A stretch of 64,000 nucleotides of DNA from Fischerella sp. CENA71 (GCA_024239075.1 JANBVI010000027.1:186001-250000), one strand, 5' to 3'. Numbered from the stretch's first letter, positions 28,458-38,123 are shown. The notes: generated by a model from the sequence alone, not told the origin. Made by a program: numbers and translations.

Positions 28458-28737
28458 TTGTTAATAGTTAGTAGCAGCCCTTTCAAGGTGGGTAAAAATC
28501 TTCACAAAAATACCGATTTTTGGTCTTTTCACCTTCGTGTCTTGGTGTCTACCCTCCGGGTAGGCGCGTAAGCGACTTCTGCAAGTAGCTGCTAGCGCGT
28601 CTATGGTGTTTCAAAAGTTGATTTTTTAACCACTAAGACACTAAGACACAAAGAAAAGTACATCACACCTTGAGAGAGTTAGTAGTTAGTAGATAGTAGC
28701 GAATCACGACTAACAACTAACCACTAACCATTAAGCA
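28458..28737. other. Repeat-containing gap
   Basis: No gene. Around 28550-28606 there is a ctaccctccgggtaggcgcg...agctgctagcgcg palindromic repeat, and at the end short 'ctaaccac' units. Confidence 0.45.
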
Positions 28738-29475
28738 TTAACCATTACCATCAGAAGAAGATGGTTGAACAGCCAGATAGATGTAGTAAGTCGCCATTGG
28801 GATGACAGTTGCAGCAATTAAAAGTCCCACAACCCAGGCGATCGCATTACCTTTTTCGGCTGCTTCTGTTTTCCCAAAGGTACCTTCTACCTGTACTTTT
28901 TCCACTACTTGGGGTGGACCGGGATCGGGTTCACCAGAAAGTACAGTGACTAGGCGATCGCTTGCATCTAAAAATGCTTGATTATATTTATCACCTGATC
29001 GCAAAGGCGCCATCAGGGTTTCATCTGCGACACTTTTGGCAATTTCGTCTGTCAATAAAGACTTGACGCGATCGCCACTAATAATTGCAGCACCGTTGGT
29101 AACGGTATCAATCATTAATAAAGTTTGATTGGCTTGGGCTTCTGCTGTCGGAAACCATTTTTCAAACAAAGCTTTTGTAAAGCTTTCCGGTGTTTCACCA
29201 TAATCTAAACGACGTACCGTAACAAATCTTACTTCGTTTCCGGTGTTCTTGGCCAAATCTTCTGAAGCACTACTAATCGTGCCTTCATTGATACGACTAA
29301 TGACTTCACCTTGGTCTATAACCCAAGTATTGGGTGCAAAGTTTGGCATTTCATATACACCCGTTGCAAAGGCAGGTGTAGCAAAAGATGCAGATACTAG
29401 AATCATCACCATTGGCAGAATCAGCCATTGGATATGTTTTTTCCAATTAAATAATTGGCAGAAAAACTGTTTCAT
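28738..29475 (-). CDS. psb32: Photosystem II repair protein Psb32 (TPM domain)
   Basis: About 245 residues from ATG 29475 (MKQFFCQLFNWKK). Signal peptide with ILVSASFATPAFA, mature part beginning TGVYEMPNF; TPM domain about residues 40-180 with TWVIDQGEVIS, NEVRFVTVRRLDYG, NQTLLMIDTVT; C-terminal membrane segment (GLLIAATVIPMATYYIYLAV). Psb32 is a thylakoid protein facing the lumen that helps PSII repair after photodamage. The in-frame upstream ATG at 29538 would add an unlikely segment before the signal peptide. Confidence 0.9.
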   Translation of the reverse strand: MKQFFCQLFNWKKHIQWLILPMVMILVSASFATPAFATGVYEMPNFAPNTWVIDQGEVISRINEGTISSASEDLAKNTGNEVRFVTVRRLDYGETPESFTKALFEKWFPTAEAQANQTLLMIDTVTNGAAIISGDRVKSLLTDEIAKSVADETLMAPLRSGDKYNQAFLDASDRLVTVLSGEPDPGPPQVVEKVQVEGTFGKTEAAEKGNAIAWVVGLLIAATVIPMATYYIYLAVQPSSSDGNG

Positions 29476-29631
29476 TGGATGAAAGTATAAAGACGGGCTT
29501 TCACCAAAAATACTACACAAATGCAGGACAAGTCTCACCTATTGTCATCTTTGATGTGAAGTTGGCTTGCTTTGAAGGTTTGGTAAATTAATAGTTTCTA
29601 GGTTTTTCTACACCCCTACATCCCTATATTT

Positions 29632-30282
29632 TTATACTTCTAGTTTCTTCACGGCTGCCAAGATAAATGCGATCGCTGCCTCGGTGTGCTTTTCTATCAT
29701 TTCTGGACTGAGGCGATCAATTTCTGGAGTTAAGTGTTTCCAGTTTTCATGAACTGTGAAGTAAAAAAAACAAACGCTGAGGATGTGGGTTAGCGTTAAG
29801 TATGGATCGAGGGGACGAAAACATCCTGTTGACATACCGCGTTCCAGAACCTTGATCAAAGGTTCGTGTAAGCTTTGGACATTACTCTGCTGGAAATATA
29901 AGCCTTGATTTTGGCTAGCTTCTTGAAACCAAAGCATTTGGCGATACGGGTTCGTGGCTTCATAAGCGATCGCTAAACGAATGATTTGCACCAAAGCATC
30001 TTCAGGTGGTAAATCATCAAGATTGAGTTGACTGACCATTGCCTGAACTTCATCAATTGGACGCTGCAACACTGCTTTATACAAACCTTCTTTGTTCTCA
30101 AAGTAGTAATGAAGCGTAGCAGTTGTCACATTGGCACGTTCGGCGATCGCACCCATCCGAGCGCCTTTCAAACCATGCCGCGCAAATTCTAGTTCTGCCG
30201 CATCCAAAATTTGCTGTTGCGTCAACTCTGCATCTCGCACCTGCCGAAGTGATTTGGTAACTTTTTTCACCGACCGAAGCAC
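29632..30282 (-). CDS. TetR-family transcriptional regulator
   Basis: 216 residues. N-terminal helix-turn-helix: QQQILDAAELEFARHGLKG, then AIAERANVTTATLHYYFENKEGLYKAVL, typical TetR. The C-terminal ligand domain is helical with a TetR_C-like pattern. It is divergent from the Rieske oxygenase gene at 30426 and a perfect 22-bp palindrome lies between them, which is the usual arrangement of a TetR repressor controlling its neighbour and itself. Ligand unknown, probably the substrate or product of the Rieske enzyme. An in-frame GTG or ATG elsewhere in the first residues cannot be excluded. Confidence 0.93.
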   Translation of the reverse strand: MLRSVKKVTKSLRQVRDAELTQQQILDAAELEFARHGLKGARMGAIAERANVTTATLHYYFENKEGLYKAVLQRPIDEVQAMVSQLNLDDLPPEDALVQIIRLAIAYEATNPYRQMLWFQEASQNQGLYFQQSNVQSLHEPLIKVLERGMSTGCFRPLDPYLTLTHILSVCFFYFTVHENWKHLTPEIDRLSPEMIEKHTEAAIAFILAAVKKLEV

Positions 30283-30388
30283 AGTTTCATAACCTAGTTC
30301 TTGACTTCCTTATAGTAGCAGGGAGATTTATTCAAGTTATGGACATCCTAAGTTACGCTTCATTGACGAGATTTTAACTAATTACTAT

Positions 30389-30410
30389 ACTTACTAATTA
30401 ATTAGTAAGT
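30389..30410. promoter_or_regulatory. 22-bp perfect palindrome, probable TetR operator
   Basis: acttactaattaattagtaagt split as 11+11 bases, 16 bases before the Rieske ATG and about 106 bases before the TetR ATG. Perfect dyad and its position suggest that binding here blocks translation-proximal transcription of the Rieske gene. Confidence 0.75.
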
Positions 30411-30425
30411 TAATTTCAGATATTT

Positions 30426-31415
30426 ATGCATAAGTTGCAAGGCTCACCTTGGCTGTTGGCACATCGTTCCATGCTGAAGCCAAACAAGCCTATGAAAGTT
30501 TCTCTGTTTAGCAACGATTATGTACTTTGGCAAGATAGCAAAGGCAAAATCAATTGCTTACCAAACGCTTGTCCCCACATGGGGGCGATGCTTTCCGAAG
30601 GATGGTGTGTGAAACAGTCCAATGGTAGCAGCAAAGTTGCTTGTCCATTTCATGCTCTAGAGTTTGATGGAACTGGTTGTACAGTTTTACCAGGTTCAGA
30701 CAAGCAAACAAAGCCTTTGCTAACACCTCTGGAATTAATTATCCAGGAAGACTTCATCTGGACTTATGGCGGTTATGAGCCGAAAATTTCCATTCCACCC
30801 ATCATGAATGAGATTGCAGCCGAGTATGAGTTTATCGGATTCACAGGCGATCGCACTATCACAACCGATCTGCTCACCTTGCTTTTGAATATGCACGACT
30901 ACAACCATCAAAATGGTACTCATCGTGAGTTGTTTGAAATTGAACAAGTACAAGTAAAGCAATTCATTGATGAGGGATTTCACTCCCACGCTTACCTTGT
31001 ACAGCCAAGGAAGCAACCTACTTTCTGGGGTATTCTCAAGAATCCTGGTTTAATAGCCATGCCCAAGGTACTTGAAGCACATTTGGAAAACTTTTTCCCA
31101 TTTATGGGAATGTTACATGGTGAGAATTCTATTCTTGCTCTCAAAGAATGTCATTTCTACATTCCAGAGTCAGTAAACCACTCGCGGGTATTTGTTCTCA
31201 TGTATATGAAAGCCCATTCTCCCATCGCTCATCTAATTAAGCGAAATCTTCTAAAGCTAATCGATATTGTTATTGAACAAGACGCTGATATTTTGGGCAA
31301 ACTCTACACCAATACACCACAGTACATCAAGCTGAACAACGAAGTTGGTATGGATTGGGTGCGACGTAATTTTGAGAGTTTTCCTTCAGTTGTTGAACCG
31401 AATCTCTCTCGGTGA
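30426..31415 (+). CDS. Rieske 2Fe-2S aromatic-ring-hydroxylase-type oxygenase
   Basis: 329 residues. Rieske domain in the first 80 residues: PNACPHMGAMLSEG (Cys-x-His) and ACPFHALEFDG (Cys-x2-His) ligate the 2Fe-2S cluster. The catalytic mononuclear iron site is NMHDYNHQNGTHRE, matching the D-x2-H-x4-H pattern. Such enzymes insert oxygen into aromatic or terpenoid substrates and need a reductase, not encoded here. Related cyanobacterial enzymes include chlorophyll and carotenoid-modifying oxygenases, but I cannot name the substrate. Likely under the divergent TetR regulator. Confidence 0.9.
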   Translation: MHKLQGSPWLLAHRSMLKPNKPMKVSLFSNDYVLWQDSKGKINCLPNACPHMGAMLSEGWCVKQSNGSSKVACPFHALEFDGTGCTVLPGSDKQTKPLLTPLELIIQEDFIWTYGGYEPKISIPPIMNEIAAEYEFIGFTGDRTITTDLLTLLLNMHDYNHQNGTHRELFEIEQVQVKQFIDEGFHSHAYLVQPRKQPTFWGILKNPGLIAMPKVLEAHLENFFPFMGMLHGENSILALKECHFYIPESVNHSRVFVLMYMKAHSPIAHLIKRNLLKLIDIVIEQDADILGKLYTNTPQYIKLNNEVGMDWVRRNFESFPSVVEPNLSR

Positions 31416-31642
31416 TTGTGATACAGTTTCAATACTCCCTATAAGTTCACACGTAAAATTTTTATCTTGGACTCTGCGCCCCTCTGCGCTTACCTTCGCG
31501 TCCCTCTGCGTTTCAAATCTACTCTTAGTAAGTCATCTGAAGATCCAAATAACTTGATAATTTTTGTAAAATTATATACGTGGGGAATAACAAAATTCCC
31601 CCTTTTACAGTAATTAAAAATTTTTTCAGAAAATAACAGACC

Positions 31643-32113
31643 TTACTCGGCAATCACTGAAAGCGACGGTAACTTACGAATTTCTTCTCGTACACTCATG
31701 AGAATTTTACCGAGATGGTTTTCACCTGTGTGATCTGCACCGCAACCCCAAAAATAATCCTTGGGAGAATTTTCTACCAGTAATTGATCGCCTGTAGTGA
31801 GTAGAACTTCTCTAATATCAGCATGGGTGAGAAACTTTTTGAGTACAGCTTCTCGCATGATGTTAGTCTTAACTATTTCCCAATCTAAACGCACCTTGCG
31901 GGTACAACATCGCCCTAATGCTGCTGCTTCTTCAGGCGTCTCAACCCCATGAATGACCGGTATAATGACTGCGTCTGGTGTTCCCACAAATTTTTGAGCT
32001 TGATAATAATGCTCTACTGTCCGCCAATAAATACCCTCAATTTTAATCTCGTGGGGAGAAAAGTTAGAAAAACAGCCATAAGGCTCGTAAGCTTTGTAAA
32101 AGTAAATAGTCAT
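31643..32113 (-). CDS. NADAR-family N-glycosidase
   Basis: 156 residues. YbiA/NADAR signatures: FYKAYEPYGCFSNFSPHEI, WRTVEHYYQAQKF, NIMREAVLKKF, LLVENSPKDYFWGCGADHTGENHLGKIL. These proteins act on ADP-ribose-linked or riboflavin-pathway nucleotide intermediates; some YbiA members remove a reactive riboflavin precursor and others reverse ADP-ribosylation. In this window a RibD-type reductase is present at 26005, but the two are 5 kb apart and no operon links them. Confidence 0.9.
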   Translation of the reverse strand: MTIYFYKAYEPYGCFSNFSPHEIKIEGIYWRTVEHYYQAQKFVGTPDAVIIPVIHGVETPEEAAALGRCCTRKVRLDWEIVKTNIMREAVLKKFLTHADIREVLLTTGDQLLVENSPKDYFWGCGADHTGENHLGKILMSVREEIRKLPSLSVIAE

Positions 32114-32248
32114 TTTAAAGTTGCTCTTTTAATACTTCAACTTCTATAATGCCTGGAGTTGTTAGCAGGCAAAAGATAGCGTCTTCAAAAAAGTTGGATT
32201 TTGACTGTTATAGGCAAGTAGTAACCTGGGAATCGCTATAATTTTTAT

Positions 32249-32430
32249 GAGCTTGGGGAAAAAACAGCCATGTTAGAGTATAATTTGCCGAGTTATTGAC
32301 CCTCTGCCGAAGAACTACCGGATTCTGACGAAACCCCTGTGGATAACGAAAGGAATGACGTGGCAATGTCTGACGGCAAGCCACTTAATCAAAAAGCACC
32401 TCAAAATTTGAGGTGCTTTAAAGATTTTTT
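32249..32430 (+). ncRNA. Possible small RNA upstream of/convergent to purF
   Basis: A compact, GC-richer block (about 32284-32390) between two AT-rich stretches, preceded by a TATAAT (32237-32242) suitable as -10 box, with no gene, and ended by the palindromic terminator at 32393-32419. Internal complementarity: ttgccg (32284) with cggcaa (32374), GTGGC/GCCAC (32359-32363 and 32379-32383). No reading frame fits. The terminator can also serve purF on the other strand, so the evidence for a plus-strand RNA rests on the promoter-like box and the composition. I do not recognise a family. Confidence 0.4.
32393..32430. terminator. Palindromic terminator after purF
   Basis: Perfect 13-bp stem AAAGCACCTCAAA (32393-32405) / TTTGAGGTGCTTT (32407-32419) with a 1-base centre. 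On the minus strand it is followed by tttttga (purF end), on the plus strand by aaagatttttt. Confidence 0.9.
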
Positions 32431-32441
32431 ACCGTAATTTA

Positions 32442-33941
32442 TTACATCACCACTTTCTCTAACATTAACTTAGAAGCTTTGAGTGATTCTGGTATGCCAA
32501 CAGGGTAATCTCCTGTGAAACAGGCAGAACAAAAGCTTTGTGGATCTTCTCCCGTTGCTATCAGCATTCCTTCCCAACTGAGATAGGCTAGGCTATCTAC
32601 TTCTAATTGTTTGGTAATTTCTGCTACTGATTTTGTGGCTGCAATTAGTTGATCTTGGCTATCGGTATCAATGCCGTAGAAGCAAGGGTGAGTAACTGGT
32701 GGTGAAGAAATTCGCATATGTACTTCTGTAGCCCCAGCTTCACGTAAAGTTTTGACGAGTTTGCGGCTAGTAGTTCCCCGGACAATCGAGTCATCGACAA
32801 TGATGACTCGTTTACCATTGAGTACATCTTTGAGTGGGTTAAGTTTCATACGGATGCCGGATTCGCGCATGGTTTGGGTAGGCTGAATAAATGTGCGTCC
32901 GACGTAGCGATTTTTAATCAGTCCTTCGGCATAAGCAATACCAGAGGCTTGAGAAAAACCAATGGCAGCAGGAATCCCAGAGTCAGGAACACCAATGACA
33001 ATATCTGCGTCAACAAGTGACTCTGTTGCTAATTGTCGCCCTAACCGCATCCGGTAAGTGTACAAGCTTTCATTGTGCATGACACTATCAGGACGAGCAA
33101 AGTAAATCATTTCAAAGATACACAACTTGCGTTGCTGCTGCGAACTCCAGTGATAGGAAGCCAAACCTTCTTCTGTAATCCAGACTAATTCACCTGGTTC
33201 CACATCCCGTAAATATTCAGCACCAATGATATCTAAACCGCAAGTTTCAGAAGCAAGCACATAACGCACTGGATCGCTTTTCAAAGTACCAATTACTAAA
33301 GGGCGAATACCATTCGGATCACGAACACCCATTAAACCAGCAGGTGTACCAATTACAAGACTAAAAGCTCCACTCAGGCGATTAAAAGCTTGAATGCTGC
33401 CCTCTAGCCAATTTTGACCTGCATCTATTTCTTGAGCGATCGCAAAAGCAATCATTTCGGAATCAGTTGTTGTCACCAAGTTACAGTTATTCTCTAGCAA
33501 CTGCTCACGTAACTGAATGGTATTGACTAAATTGCCATTATGTGCTAAGGCAACTTTACCTAACCGAGTATCGACCACAGCAGGCTGGGCATTTACTTTT
33601 CGGCTCGAACCTGTAGTGGAATAACGAGTGTGACCAACGCCCATCTGACCAGGCAAATTGCTTAAAATTACTTCGTTGAAGACCTGAGATACTAAACCCA
33701 TGTCTTTGTGCAGATGTACTTGTTCACCATCAAAAGTAGCAATGCCCGCAGATTCTTGTCCCCGGTGTTGAAGAGCGTATAATCCAAAATAGGTGAGTTT
33801 GGCGACATCTTCTTCTGGTGCATAGATGCCGAAAACACCACAAGCTTCTTCTGGCTTGTCTGATCGAGTGTCCTGATGAATCATTTGATTATGAATTGGT
33901 AGAGGCTGGTCATCCGCAGTGATGGGATGGGTGGGAATCAT
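32442..33941 (-). CDS. purF: Amidophosphoribosyltransferase
   Basis: First committed step of de novo purine synthesis: PRPP plus glutamine to phosphoribosylamine. 499 residues with a 33-residue N-terminal extension before the catalytic Cys34 (EEACGVFGIY), which is removed in this family to free the nucleophile. Glutaminase signatures QHRGQESAGIA, HTRYSTTGSS, LAHNGNLVN; phosphoribosyltransferase loop VIIVDDSIVRGTTSRKL. Cys in FCSACFTGDYPVG and further Cys fit the Fe-S class. It lies downstream of purL with 180 bases between; no overlap, but the same strand, so they may be cotranscribed. Confidence 0.98.
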   Translation of the reverse strand: MIPTHPITADDQPLPIHNQMIHQDTRSDKPEEACGVFGIYAPEEDVAKLTYFGLYALQHRGQESAGIATFDGEQVHLHKDMGLVSQVFNEVILSNLPGQMGVGHTRYSTTGSSRKVNAQPAVVDTRLGKVALAHNGNLVNTIQLREQLLENNCNLVTTTDSEMIAFAIAQEIDAGQNWLEGSIQAFNRLSGAFSLVIGTPAGLMGVRDPNGIRPLVIGTLKSDPVRYVLASETCGLDIIGAEYLRDVEPGELVWITEEGLASYHWSSQQQRKLCIFEMIYFARPDSVMHNESLYTYRMRLGRQLATESLVDADIVIGVPDSGIPAAIGFSQASGIAYAEGLIKNRYVGRTFIQPTQTMRESGIRMKLNPLKDVLNGKRVIIVDDSIVRGTTSRKLVKTLREAGATEVHMRISSPPVTHPCFYGIDTDSQDQLIAATKSVAEITKQLEVDSLAYLSWEGMLIATGEDPQSFCSACFTGDYPVGIPESLKASKLMLEKVVM

Positions 33942-34123
33942 GCTAGCTTTGCTCCTGATGAGGGTGTCAAGTCACTAGGATTATGTAAATAGATGGATGC
34001 AAAAATATTAATAAATGGTTAACCATCTATTAAAACAGTAGCGTAATTATTATTTTCGCGGAAGCTACCAGGTGCGAAATGTAAACTGTCCAAAGTATGA
34101 AATTCGCTTCATCTTTAGATTAT

Positions 34124-36586
34124 TTAACGTTCTTGGGTATTGGTGTAAATGGCTAAACGTTTTGCGATCGCCTTTGAGTAGCGATCGCCCATCTCCTCAA
34201 TCCTAGCGTTGATTAAAGCTTGACCATCAGAGGTTAAAACCCGCAACCCGATTTCGGAATTCCCAACTTTACCTAGTTTGTGCCAGTTTTGCTCCAGGTT
34301 TTGCTGTAAGTAAGATTCCCAATTTTCTTGTTGTTCTGGTGCTACAGAAACTACGATCCGTCCACCACCTTCACCAAACAATACTTCGTCTAGACGCTGC
34401 ATATCATTTGCAGGTAACTTGAAGCTAATTTCTGCACCCAATTTACCTGTGATACAACTTTCTGCAAGAGCAATTACCAAACCACCTTCAGCACAATCAT
34501 GAGCTGAACGTACCCAACCTTGGCGAATTCCCTCGCGACAAGCTTTTTGTACCCGTCTTTCCCAGTCAAAATCCACTCTTGGCGGTTTCCCTGCAACAGT
34601 ACCATGAATACTGGCTAAGTATTCTGAGCCACCTAAAGTTAAATCAGAAGATAATCCACCTAACAAATAAATCACATCGCCTGGTGTCTGCCAAGCTTGA
34701 CCACAAATTTTAGTGAGATCGGGAATTAATCCCACCATACCCACAACCGGAGTAGGATAAATAGGCTGGGGATTACCTTGAGAATCAAGAGTTTCATTGT
34801 ACAACGAAACATTACCCCCAGTTACCGGGGTTGCTAATTCCCGACAACCTTCAGCCAAGCCACGACAAGCTTCTGCTAATTGCCAATAACCAATTGGTTT
34901 TTCCGGACTACCAAAATTGAGGTTATCTGTCACCGCTAGAGGTTCTGCACCCACACAGCTGAGATTGCGTGCTGCTTCTGCGACTACCGCTTTTGCCCCT
35001 TCGTAAGGATCAAGATAAACGTAGCGGGGATTACAATCGACTGTCGCCGCAACAGCGCGTTGGGAAGAAGACGCGGTTTCAGAAAACGCGGAGACAACCA
35101 GACGCGGTGACGCGGAGAGTATTTCATCTGTATTCCCCGCGTCGCCGCGTCGCCGTGTCCCCGTGTCCTCTTTCTCTAGTGGACGCAAACGAATCACTGC
35201 AGCATCCGCACCACCAGGAAACATTACTGTATTGTTCTGGACTTGATGATCATACTGGCGATAGACCCAGCTTTTAGAAGCAATTGTGGGAGTATCTAGC
35301 AAAAGCAACAAAATATCATTCCAACTATGCAGTTTTGCTTTAATTTCTATGCCACCAGTTGTACATGCAGGTAAAGTATCTGGTGTCCATTCCCAGGCTT
35401 GACGCACATATTTCGGTAGTTCTGCGAGTAATTCCCTCTCATACAAAGGTGTATTTTCTGCTAAAGCTGTCGCAGGAATTTCGGCAGCGATTTTACCTTG
35501 AAATAGAATCCGCACAACTGGTTCGGCAATGACCGTACCAGCAACAACCGCATGAAGTCCCCAACGATGGAAAATATCAATTAACTCTTGTTCCCGTCCT
35601 TTTTGGGCTACAAATAGCATTCTCTCTTGAGATTCGGAAAGCAGATATTCATAGGGAACCATTCCGAGTTCGCGCACGGGTACTTTATCTAAATCAAATT
35701 CAATCCCTACACCACCTTTGGCTGCCATTTCTGAGGTTGAACAGGTGATCCCAGCAGCACCCATATCTTGGGCAGCAACAACTATACCTGTCTTAAAAGC
35801 TTCCAGACAAGCTTCAATTAAAGACTTTTCCAAAAACGGATCACCGACTTGCACCGCCGGGCGATCATCCATTGATGCATCACTGAGTTCAGCACTAGCA
35901 AAACTTGCGCCCCCCATACCATCGCGTCCGGTGGTGGAACCGACATATAATACAGGATTGCCAATGCCAGATGCCCCAGATTTGACAATTTCGGACGTTT
36001 CCATTAATCCCAGAGCCATAACGTTGACTAAGGGATTGCCAGAGTAAGCAGGGTCAAAGTAAACTTCGCCGCCAACGGTGGGTACTCCCACACTATTACC
36101 ATAATGAGCAATTCCTGCAATAACGCCGCTAAACAGCCTTTGTGTTTTGGGGTCTTCTAGAGAACCAAAACGGAGGGAATTTAAAATGGCTATGGGACGC
36201 GCGCCCATTGTAAATATATCACGTAGAATCCCTCCAACACCAGTAGCGGCACCTTGAAAGGGTTCAACTGCGCTGGGATGGTTGTGAGATTCTATTTTAA
36301 AAGCCAGTCGTAGTCCATCACCTAAGTCTACAACTCCGGCATTTTCACCAGGACCAACTAGAATGCGATCGCCTGTGGTAGGAAATTGTTTCAGTAAAGG
36401 GCGAGAATTTTTATAACAACAATGCTCCGACCACATGACCCCAAACATACCTAGTTCAGCTTTGTTGGGGTGACGCCCTAGTCGTCGGACTATTTCTTGG
36501 TATTCTTCAAGTTTAAGACCTTCAGATGCAATTTCTTCAGGAGAAAAGGGAGGTTCGCAAGCGGTGGTCATGGAAGTATGCACCAA
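34124..36586 (-). CDS. purL: Phosphoribosylformylglycinamidine synthase PurL, with in-frame repeat
   Basis: Fourth step of purine synthesis: FGAR plus glutamine plus ATP to FGAM, working with PurQ and PurS as the small-PurL type. 820 residues against the usual 770-790. Signatures: [48 protein letters not shown], and C-terminal [18 protein letters not shown]. Near residues 470-510 (35056-35178) an extra block with [11 protein letters not shown] and SETASS is inserted between RLRPLEK and [14 protein letters not shown], a linker between two domains. It is a copy of the intergenic repeat. The rest is intact, so the gene is probably functional. Confidence 0.97.
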   Translation of the reverse strand: MVHTSMTTACEPPFSPEEIASEGLKLEEYQEIVRRLGRHPNKAELGMFGVMWSEHCCYKNSRPLLKQFPTTGDRILVGPGENAGVVDLGDGLRLAFKIESHNHPSAVEPFQGAATGVGGILRDIFTMGARPIAILNSLRFGSLEDPKTQRLFSGVIAGIAHYGNSVGVPTVGGEVYFDPAYSGNPLVNVMALGLMETSEIVKSGASGIGNPVLYVGSTTGRDGMGGASFASAELSDASMDDRPAVQVGDPFLEKSLIEACLEAFKTGIVVAAQDMGAAGITCSTSEMAAKGGVGIEFDLDKVPVRELGMVPYEYLLSESQERMLFVAQKGREQELIDIFHRWGLHAVVAGTVIAEPVVRILFQGKIAAEIPATALAENTPLYERELLAELPKYVRQAWEWTPDTLPACTTGGIEIKAKLHSWNDILLLLLDTPTIASKSWVYRQYDHQVQNNTVMFPGGADAAVIRLRPLEKEDTGTRRRGDAGNTDEILSASPRLVVSAFSETASSSQRAVAATVDCNPRYVYLDPYEGAKAVVAEAARNLSCVGAEPLAVTDNLNFGSPEKPIGYWQLAEACRGLAEGCRELATPVTGGNVSLYNETLDSQGNPQPIYPTPVVGMVGLIPDLTKICGQAWQTPGDVIYLLGGLSSDLTLGGSEYLASIHGTVAGKPPRVDFDWERRVQKACREGIRQGWVRSAHDCAEGGLVIALAESCITGKLGAEISFKLPANDMQRLDEVLFGEGGGRIVVSVAPEQQENWESYLQQNLEQNWHKLGKVGNSEIGLRVLTSDGQALINARIEEMGDRYSKAIAKRLAIYTNTQER
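35056..35178 (-). repeat. GC-rich palindromic repeat inside purL
   Basis: Read on the coding strand: ggacacggggacacggcgac gcggcgacgcgg, core ggggaatacagatgaaatac, then tctccgcgtcaccgcgtctgg, ttgtctccgcgttttctg, aaaccgcgt. About 123 bases, 41 codons, frame open. Same core and ends as 23172-23370; right arm equals the intergenic copy at 15301-15388. Confidence 0.87.
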
Positions 36587-37360
36587 GGGGACAGATGATT
36601 ATTGTATCGATTTTCTGTCCCATTCCTGTAATCAATTGAAAATAGGGAATGGAGAACGAGTAATGGGGGACGAGGAATAGGCAAATCTTTAACAGATGCT
36701 CAAATCTGCGTCAATTTGCTATTGATCTTGATCTTCTCGTTAACTAATTTTGCGGAATTCACCATCCCTCTCTAGGGGGATGCTTAATTTATACCAGTAA
36801 TTCACACTTCAGTATTTTCACGGATAGCAAAAAGCAAGACTATTTCATAATATATATACTTACTACATTCACAAACCAGTCAAACTTGAACTCTAATTTT
36901 GTTGTGTAAACTGGGTAATCAGTAATCGGTAATGAGAAAAAGCTTCCAGTTATTCTAATTATCAATTGACAATTACCAATTACCCAGATAACCCCGCTAC
37001 TATAAATTGAGCGAATCTCCCAAATTTAACTCTGAGGTTTCCTCTCAATGAAAAATATTCCGGATACTTATCCTAAATTCAGAACATAACAGAAGCACTA
37101 AGTACTGCTTATATTAGCAAGATTTTTACTATCTCATCATGCAATAAGCAGCCTCATTACCATCATTATACAAATCATGATACAAAACTTATTTTCGGCT
37201 TTGATGGTAAGAAGTTGTGCCATATACCAATTGACTTATACAAATTAGTGATGACAATCACAAGCGTTCATGATTAAGATCCTATTCCTGCTATTGCCAA
37301 ACAGAGAGAATAAATGACAACTGAACTCTAGCCGAGTCATTAATAGGGAACACACTAATT
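36587..37360. other. Gene-free gap upstream of purL
   Basis: About 1 kb between purL and apcD with no coding sequence. Contains ggtaatcagtaat/taccaattaccca tandem repeats (36910-36990) and, at its right end, a plus-strand terminator without an annotated gene in front of it. The purL promoter (minus strand) should lie near 36590-36700. Confidence 0.5.
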
Positions 37361-37393
37361 GCCAACAGTCTTCTTAAAGACTGTTGGCTTTTT
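37245..37393 (+). ncRNA. Candidate small RNA ending at the 37361 terminator
   Basis: Inferred only from the orphan terminator. Upstream promoter-like boxes are weak (ttgact at about 37231). Contains agggaacacac and ctgaactctagccgagtcatt; no RNA family recognised. The 5' end is not defined. Confidence 0.3.
37361..37393 (+). terminator. Strong plus-strand terminator without a gene upstream
   Basis: 12-bp perfect stem GCCAACAGTCTT (37361-37372) / AAGACTGTTGGC (37377-37388), 4-base loop, followed by tttttg. On the minus strand no T run follows, so it works for plus-strand transcription only. No open frame ends before it. Confidence 0.85.
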
Positions 37394-37637
37394 GTTTGTG
37401 AACTATTGGTTAGTAATTGATTGTTCCCCACAACAAACAATGACCAACCACCAACTTAGACAAATAAAATATCCCCACAACTTGTTGGTAACTTGACAGA
37501 AATTTTGCCAGAGCCACTAGCAAGTGTGGGGAGTATGATGGTATTAAGAAATGATGATCAATATGCAGATGCTATCTTCCACTTAGATCAACTAAGGTGG
37601 AATTAGACCTTGAGACAGCGTGAGTACTCACTTTGAA

Positions 37638-38123
37638 TTAGGACATCGCTTGGATGATGTAATCAAAGTAAGGTGCTGCTTCCAATGAATCGTCTGCATT
37701 CAGTAAATCAAGGGAGGCTTTTTTCAGACAGTTGATGGCTTCTACCATTCCAGGTACAGGAACACCCAAGGAATTGTACATTTCTCGCACACCAATCAAA
37801 CCAATCGTTTCAATTGGTTCTTTGTCGCCAGCAAGTATGCCATAAGTAATTAGGCGTAAATACCAGCCGAAGTCACGGATACATAAAGCACGCTGGCGTT
37901 CTCCGTAAGCATTACCTCCTGGCGAGATAAAATCAGGACGCTTTTGCCAAAGCTGTTTGGTAGCTTCCTGAACTATCTTTTTTTCATTTTCAGCTAGGGT
38001 ACTAACAATACGTACTCGCTGTTCGCCAGTTTGCAAAAAATCTTTGATGCTTTTAAGTTCGCCACTGCTAGGATAACGCAGTTCGTCGTCAGCTTTGAAA
38101 ATAACTTGGCTTACTACAGTCAT
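37638..38123 (-). CDS. apcD: Allophycocyanin alpha-B subunit
   Basis: 161-residue phycobiliprotein that forms the terminal emitter in the phycobilisome core and passes energy to photosystem I (and in part II). The bilin attaches to Cys81 (in [14 protein letters not shown]). The text [41 protein letters not shown] and the [10 protein letters not shown] end match ApcD rather than ApcA, ApcB or ApcF. It is alone and not in the apcEABC cluster, as usual for apcD. Divergent from rlmD. Confidence 0.93.
   Translation of the reverse strand: MTVVSQVIFKADDELRYPSSGELKSIKDFLQTGEQRVRIVSTLAENEKKIVQEATKQLWQKRPDFISPGGNAYGERQRALCIRDFGWYLRLITYGILAGDKEPIETIGLIGVREMYNSLGVPVPGMVEAINCLKKASLDLLNADDSLEAAPYFDYIIQAMS

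Noticed and set aside
32249-32430. 6S RNA near a purine gene
   Set aside because: Length and place are suggestive, but I cannot see the long paired rod with central bubble, so I leave it as an unnamed candidate.
34969-35277. Plus-strand open frame over the purL repeat
   Set aside because: Antisense to a certain gene; it is open only because the repeat lacks stops in several frames.
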